A stretch of DNA of 6,499 nt from Oscillospiraceae bacterium (GTDB lineage Bacteria > Bacillota > Clostridia > Oscillospirales > Acutalibacteraceae). Below are positions 6,226-6,499 of the stretch, one piece after another (positions within the stretch are counted from its first letter, which is position 1; every line of letters starts with the position of its first letter). Position numbers and translations under genes: made by a program. The stretch covers positions 1 through 6,499 of the forward strand of contig JAQXHW010000077.1 in assembly GCA_029007475.1 (NCBI GenBank), read 5' to 3'. Under the pieces are notes generated by a model. The model did not search any database. It was not told where the DNA came from and was given only the letters and a program-made list of their open reading frames with translations.

Positions 6226-6498
6226 TTAATCTAATATTCTTCCGTCAGTAGATATGGTAACAACTCTCCACGGAATAAATTTTCCGCTTGTTTGCAGTGC
6301 CTTTTTGACTGCATTCTCAATACCTGAGCAGCAGGGAACCTCCATACGAACCACGGTTACGCTTTTGATATCGTTGTTTGCGATAATAGCAGTGAGTTTT
6401 TCGCTGTAATCGCCCTCATCAAGTTTTGGACAACCGACAAGCGTGATATGATTACGGATAAATTCGTTGTGAAAATTTCCGTAAGCATAGGCGGTACA
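6226..6498 (-). CDS. Iron-sulfur (4Fe-4S ferredoxin-like) protein, C-terminal 90 residues
   Basis: The minus strand is open from the right edge to a TAA at 6228-6226, giving 90 residues; the start lies outside the window. Recognisable blocks are CTAYAYGNFHNEF (1-13), HITLVGCPKLDEGDYSEKL (17-35), IKSVTVVRMEVPCC (44-57), GIENAVKKALQ (59-69) and FIPWRVVTISTDGRILD (74-90). I recognise this as the C-terminal half of a protein common in clostridia whose N-terminus usually carries two ferredoxin-type 4Fe-4S motifs; those motifs would be upstream of this window. Cysteines at 1, 23, 56 and 57 remain here, in GCP and PCC settings that could bind a metal or act in redox; relatives I recall have VPCCGG where this has VPCCSG. 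The exact role is unknown to me. Family membership is from memory of the pattern; the reading frame is directly seen and is backed by the correctly oriented terminator at 6116-6166. Confidence 0.8.
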   Translation of the reverse strand, partial: CTAYAYGNFHNEFIRNHITLVGCPKLDEGDYSEKLTAIIANNDIKSVTVVRMEVPCCSGIENAVKKALQTSGKFIPWRVVTISTDGRILD

Positions 6499-6499
6499 G

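Noticed and set aside
1..6499. CRISPR array, insertion sequence, tRNA/rRNA gene, prophage or toxin-antitoxin module
   Set aside because: No spaced repeats, transposase motifs, terminal inverted repeats, cloverleaf or small paired genes were seen on either strand; the region reads as core chromosome.

Overview
The window looks like an ordinary chromosomal stretch of a Clostridia-type Firmicute, possibly an Oscillospiraceae/Ruminococcaceae-like gut anaerobe. The evidence is a tRNA-sensing T-box leader, an AlaRS of the clostridial type, a sigma-A-like promoter, AGGA/GAGG ribosome-binding sites and moderate GC. The lineage is inferred from familiar protein patterns; no search was run.

Layout, left to right. 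(1) The 3' part of a U32-family protein gene on + (2-559), cut by the window edge. (2) After a 61-bp gap without a visible promoter or terminator, a complete P-type ATPase gene (621-2972) with 10 predicted membrane segments, resembling the CtpE-like group. (3) A 376-bp non-coding stretch (2973-3348). It holds most of a 22-bp tandem duplication that spans the ATPase stop codon, a near-consensus promoter (2999-3027), and an alanine T-box leader with specifier GCC, T-box motif, antiterminator and intrinsic terminator. (4) alaS (3349-5973), complete at 874 residues, followed by its own terminator (6021-6057). (5) A convergent minus-strand gene entering from the right edge (6226-6498). It has no start codon in the window and encodes the last 90 residues of what looks like a clostridial iron-sulfur (4Fe-4S) protein. 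Its minus-strand terminator lies at 6116-6166.

How it works: alaS is controlled by the charging state of tRNA-Ala. Uncharged tRNA-Ala should pair with GCC in stem I and with UGGU in the T-box bulge, stabilise the antiterminator and allow alaS transcription; otherwise the GC-rich terminator at 3275-3312 forms. The U32 and ATPase genes are probably co-transcribed. No terminator is visible after them, so the T-box terminator may also stop their transcript. I see no clear functional link between the ATPase and alaS.

I found no mobile element, CRISPR array or convincing undescribed system. The points most worth checking are a lysine in the M4 ion-site motif of the ATPase, the tandem duplication beside the alaS promoter, and structural details of the T-box.
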